Assembly (NCBI GenBank): GCA_003439945.1
Contig: QVRM01006771.1
Span: 558,001-622,000 of the forward strand
From: Dermanyssus gallinae
Taxonomy: Eukaryota > Arthropoda > Arachnida > Mesostigmata > Dermanyssidae
Direction: 5' to 3'
DNA: 64,000 nucleotides
Under the pieces are notes generated by a model. That model had not been told where the DNA came from. It saw only the letters and a program-made list of their open reading frames with translations, and did no database searches. Shown here in pieces: positions 55,039 to 64,000 of this stretch. A program made the position numbers and the translations under genes. How positions within the stretch are numbered: position 1 is the stretch's first letter; every line of letters starts with the position of its first letter.

Positions 55039-55343
55039 CGAGCCCGATGGCGTGGTGCATTCGGCTGCGCCTCGCGACCGGAGGAGACACATAAGTGCAC
55101 GGGTTCGAGCCCCACCGTTGCACATTTGTATTTATGAAGGTCCGCCTATAAATATTCATAATAGCTTTATTAAGCGATGGTTGGTTTACAATATTGCGCG
55201 TACAAAGAAAGCACATATTTACATATACGTATACTCAACACGGTTCTGAAGATTGATGAAGGTCCGTTTATGAAGCAATGCAAAAAGCAGTACCGTGGAT
55301 GTTAAATCTTGGCTAAAGTTCAGCCCGAAAATGTTAGATACTG
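55039..55343 (+). mobile_element. tRNA-derived SINE, copy 2, interrupted
   Basis: Head with TGGCGTGGTGC and B box GGGTTCGAGCCCC (55101-55113), and tail (GAAGCAATGCAAAAAGCAGT to TTCAGCCC, about 55270-55325). Flanking TATCAAAT at 55031-55038 and 55344-55351 is a likely 8-base target duplication. The body is split by about 105 extra bases bounded by TGAAGGTCCGCCTAT (from about 55134) and TGAAGGTCCGTTTAT (from about 55258). This looks like the target duplication of a second small insertion. Confidence 0.7.
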
Positions 55344-55354
55344 TATCAAATAGC

Positions 55355-55825
55355 TGTCAAGTTGATTGTAACGAGAGCCACACGGATCATTTTCCGTGAC
55401 ATGACGCGTAAAACAAACCCTAGTGGTTGTTAGTTTGCCACCGAGGTAGGCGAAGTGTTTTACATAACCGACAGGGTTTCCCTTCCCTGAGCCCCCCAGC
55501 GCCTCGCGACCGAAGGAGAAACATTGGTGCGCGAGTTCGAGCCCCACCGTTACATATTTGTATTTATGGGGGTCCTTCTATGAAGCAATGCTAAAAGCGG
55601 TCCCGTGGACGTTCAATCTTGGTTGAGAGTCAGCCCCAAATGTAGGGTTTCCCTGAAGATGAAGCCCATCATGGCTAGCCAGCCTTTGGTCCCCTTGAAT
55701 TGAATAGCCTTCGTTTTACCCACAATTATGACCAGGTCATTAGCATTCACAGACTTTTGCAAGCGCCTGCTGAAATGCAAACGGCGTCGGGAGAACAGAA
55801 CCAGATCGTCGGCATAGAGCAGCAT
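55355..55825 (-). pseudogene. LINE reverse-transcriptase fragment interrupted by a SINE
   Basis: Minus strand: 55825-55655 reads LLYADDLVLFSRR and KTKAIQFKGTKG. After the SINE at 55484-55643 it resumes with NPVGYVKHFAYLGGKLTTTR (about 55470-55400). The same segments are present, uninterrupted, at 29.1-29.3 kb on the plus strand. The catalytic YADD is intact, but only about 100 codons remain. Confidence 0.75.
55484..55643 (+). mobile_element. tRNA-derived SINE, copy 3, nested in the LINE fragment
   Basis: A 160-base insert flanked by an exact 11-base target duplication, AGGGTTTCCCT (55473-55483 and 55644-55654). It carries the B box GAGTTCGAGCCCC and the GAAGCAATGCTAAAAGCGGT body of copies 1 and 2, but its head is shortened so that the A box is missing. 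It splits the LINE reverse-transcriptase frame on the other strand. Confidence 0.88.
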
Positions 55826-55859
55826 ATATATATATATATATGTTGGTTACAACTCTCTG

Positions 55860-57250
55860 TACGCTTTGGCAATCGTAATAGGCCACATGAAGGGCACCGA
55901 TAGCCGCCATTTAGAGTGAAGCATTCTAGCGGGGAAGTCTTGCCGTGGCTTCAACGTAGTAAGCTTAACACGTCCGGAGCCACCTGCGGTGCGGAGGAAT
56001 GTGTGTGGTTTCGTGGCTTGGCAGGCTAATGCTGACAGCCTTACTCTGTTCAGTGTTTTTGAACGAACTGGACATGCATACCATTTCCTTTCAAAGATAT
56101 ATGCATGTAGTGAGATACAAAAGTGTCGAACTATACTCGACAGAACTATATATACATTAACTCGTTGATGTTAAGCCCGCACTCTCAAGCGTTGATCCAC
56201 ATTGCCACAAACTATATACATCCCTACCTATCGCTGCCAAGTCGAATTTCAACTTTCTGCAGGGGTGACTGGCGCCCAAAAAGAATCCGGACTTTCCATG
56301 TTCCGCCAATTGTGCGTTCGGCCTTTCGTTCCGAATGATAGCGAGCGGATGCGGGAACGAAAGCGGCAATCAGTTTCGGCCTGATCGCATCTGTTGATGA
56401 GTCTTGTTTAGGTTGAGTTTCTATTATTGTTGTTGTTGTCGTCGTCGTCTGTGTTTATGCTCTAGATACCAAGCTCTCTGTTCTCCCTCGCGCGCTCCCC
56501 GTATATCTCTCGCTCCGGCCCTCAGCTGACTTCACCGTTTATGCGGGAGGGGAGGGATAAGTGAGCGTAACTGATTGCAGATGACGTTTGATGATGGATT
56601 ATTCGAATCTGGAGGATTTCTGTGCGTGTACTGATGGTTATGGTACCCGATGGTACGTTTCGATTGCTCTGCTCAATCCGTAGTTGTCAAGTGAGTTTAA
56701 AGCAATCGAGTGCAATCAACCGCCAGCTATTCGACCACCTCCGCTGAGCAGAGTTGACGGAGTTGAAGAGGAGATGCGTGAAGACGGAGAGTGCTCGGTT
56801 CGAGCATTCGGTCGTTAAAAATCTAATTGATGCTCTATGCTCTGGATTACTTTTCACCGTACCGAGCGCATCTCTCACCTTGCGAATAAGTGCCGGTGTT
56901 CCCGTTGTTATAGTTGTTGTTCTATAACAACTCTCTACATGATGAACAAGATAATTGCTGTTGCTGATGTAGAGCACAGCTAAATAATTGTGCTTGTTTG
57001 CACTGTGGGAACAGATTGACTGACACTTCGATCTGCTTGCCCGACTAAATAAAGTATTTAAAACCTTTCTACTGCACTTGCCACTGACGACGTTGAAGGG
57101 ACGCAACTAGACATAACGACGACGACGACGACGACGATTTGCTTTGGATATATCGACTGGAAGTGGAAATACACAAAATAGACGGATACGCAAAAACATG
57201 CGGTGCGTATTTGCGTACGGCAACAATCGTCAAGAGACTAGAGACTAGCA
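55860..57250. other. Anonymous stretch upstream of an unidentified gene
   Basis: No supported gene. (GTT)n/(GTC)n triplets lie at 56423-56450 and (GAC)n at 57116-57135. It probably includes the promoter of the gene that starts at 57429, but I cannot point to a TATA box with confidence. Confidence 0.4.
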
Positions 57251-57428
57251 TCACATATGTATACAGCCATCGATACATACGAAGCGTACAGCTGGATATA
57301 TGAATCTTACCATCACAGCTGCTGCTGCTGCTGCTGGTTCTCAAGCAAAAATCGGCAAGAAAGCGCTTTACGACGGTTTGGCGCGGCGGCACCAGCGCGG
57401 CTTAACGTGACAGGCGCGGTTCATCGGG

Positions 57429-62881
<5,453 letters not shown>

Positions 62882-62889
62882 GTATTATG

Positions 62890-63106
62890 ACGCCTTTTAC
62901 TTGGCACTTCCTCTCATTGAGCTAGGTATCAGCGACCAAAGCTCAACTCAGCCCAAGTCTGCTCATCTCAGCCCAGGCCGTGTCTTAATCAGAGTGTGGC
63001 TGCACATCGGCTTCAACACCTCTAACGGGCCCTAAAAAATTAGACAGTTTACAAAATCGTGGTGGTGGATAGGCCACGATTTTTTGTGGAATCGCACTAA
63101 AGTGTC

Positions 63107-63150
<44 letters not shown>

Positions 63151-64000
63151 GATCTGCGACTTTCTTGAGACAGCGCCTCGATCTCGACGTCCGTCGGGGG
63201 CACGCTGCTGAAGTGGTCCCAGCCCACTCTATATGACATAGAGTAATAGTCCCAGTGCACGTTCTCGCTCGTATATATACATTTTTGCGAATCACCAGTC
63301 TTGCACGTGGAAACCTTGCAAACATCTTGCTCGCTTCCATGTAAAAATGCATGTTGAGAGAGATCAAATTAACTTCGTACCGGCCCACACTGGAAACGAC
63401 TCTTAGTGAAATTCTGTAGGTTGATAGGAGACTTTAGCGTGGATTATGCCTGCTGAGTGATATATATCTTGTGCCATGTCCAGCAGAAGGGTCCTAGCGT
63501 CGAATGAATGGACCAATGGGGGACCAACTTTGGTTTGGATAAGTCAATCCGAGCCACATTTAGATTGAAAATGCACATGAGAAGAGTGAAACATATCTTA
63601 GTTGTTTGCTTGCAATGGAAACTCTTGTTGCTTGTTTCAAATGAACACATTAACTCGAGAGATTACGGCTACCGAGCACAGTGATATGAGTGTTCATGAT
63701 CGGTCACTTGACAGCGTGACAAAGGTTATGGCCGTCTCCCTCTCCGCTAAGTATCTAGCCACAGACCACCTGAAACATCAATGACTGATTTATGTACGAC
63801 GATGACTAGCGACTTAGAGAGAGGGATGCAATTATAACGCCAAAAGTATCCTAGCTGGCGGTACAATTTTGCTAGAAAAACAATAAACGCGATATTTTAG
63901 ACAGAGGAGAGGAAGACAAGCCAATTGAGTGACAGCTTGTTTTCCCTTATTTTCCCTATGCGGTTAACTTGAATGTGTTGTTGGACAATAATAGTTTCAA
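62890..64000. other. Anonymous stretch at the right end
   Basis: Contains a (TA)n tract (63110-63149) and no supported exon. It is probably the next intron of the gene whose exon ends at 62881. Confidence 0.4.

Overview
This window looks like nuclear DNA of an arthropod. The signs are a peritrophin-type chitin-binding gene, TATA boxes followed about 30 bases later by a TCAGT-type initiator, spliced genes with GTAAGT donors, irritans-like mariner elements, many (TA)n microsatellites and trinucleotide runs. A chelicerate such as a mite is possible, but nothing here proves it.

Layout. (1) 1-16 kb holds a divergently transcribed pair of paralogous secreted-protein genes. One, on the minus strand (4.3-6.5 kb), has a very large Tyr-Gly-Ala-Pro-Pro/Ala-Asp-Gly repeat domain. 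The other, on the plus strand (13.1-14.2 kb), lacks the repeat and has an extra C-terminal exon. Both have recognisable, related core promoters. Two decayed Tc1/IS630-type transposase copies, a minisatellite and a perfect hairpin lie around them. (2) 16.3-19.2 kb is a Tc-type transposon with roughly 200-base inverted repeats, into which a 1.2-kb mariner has jumped. (3) 22.6-25.7 kb is a three-exon gene for a secreted protein with one peritrophin-A domain, a mucin-like Thr/Ala/Glu repeat and an acidic Lys/Asp/Ser tail. (4) 26.8-38.1 kb is a transposon graveyard: decayed LINE pieces, a non-LTR element with a restriction-like endonuclease, a Ty3/gypsy relic with a 3' LTR, and a 5'-truncated R1-like LINE. 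(5) 38.5-50 kb starts with a tRNA-derived SINE and a CpG-rich possible promoter. It then carries the KAT6 (MOZ/MORF/enok) histone acetyltransferase gene, with a double PHD finger and a complete MYST domain. (6) 50-57 kb is mostly anonymous, with a SINE nested in a LINE fragment. (7) 57.4-62.9 kb carries the 5' exons of an unidentified gene. Its first large intron contains a nearly intact mariner (58.35-59.64 kb).

The three confident host loci do not form an obvious pathway. Two kinds encode extracellular material (repeat-rich secreted proteins and a chitin-binding mucin). The third is a chromatin regulator. Most of the remaining sequence is mobile-element debris and simple repeats. All splice junctions are read from consensus sites and reading-frame phase; none is backed by transcripts.
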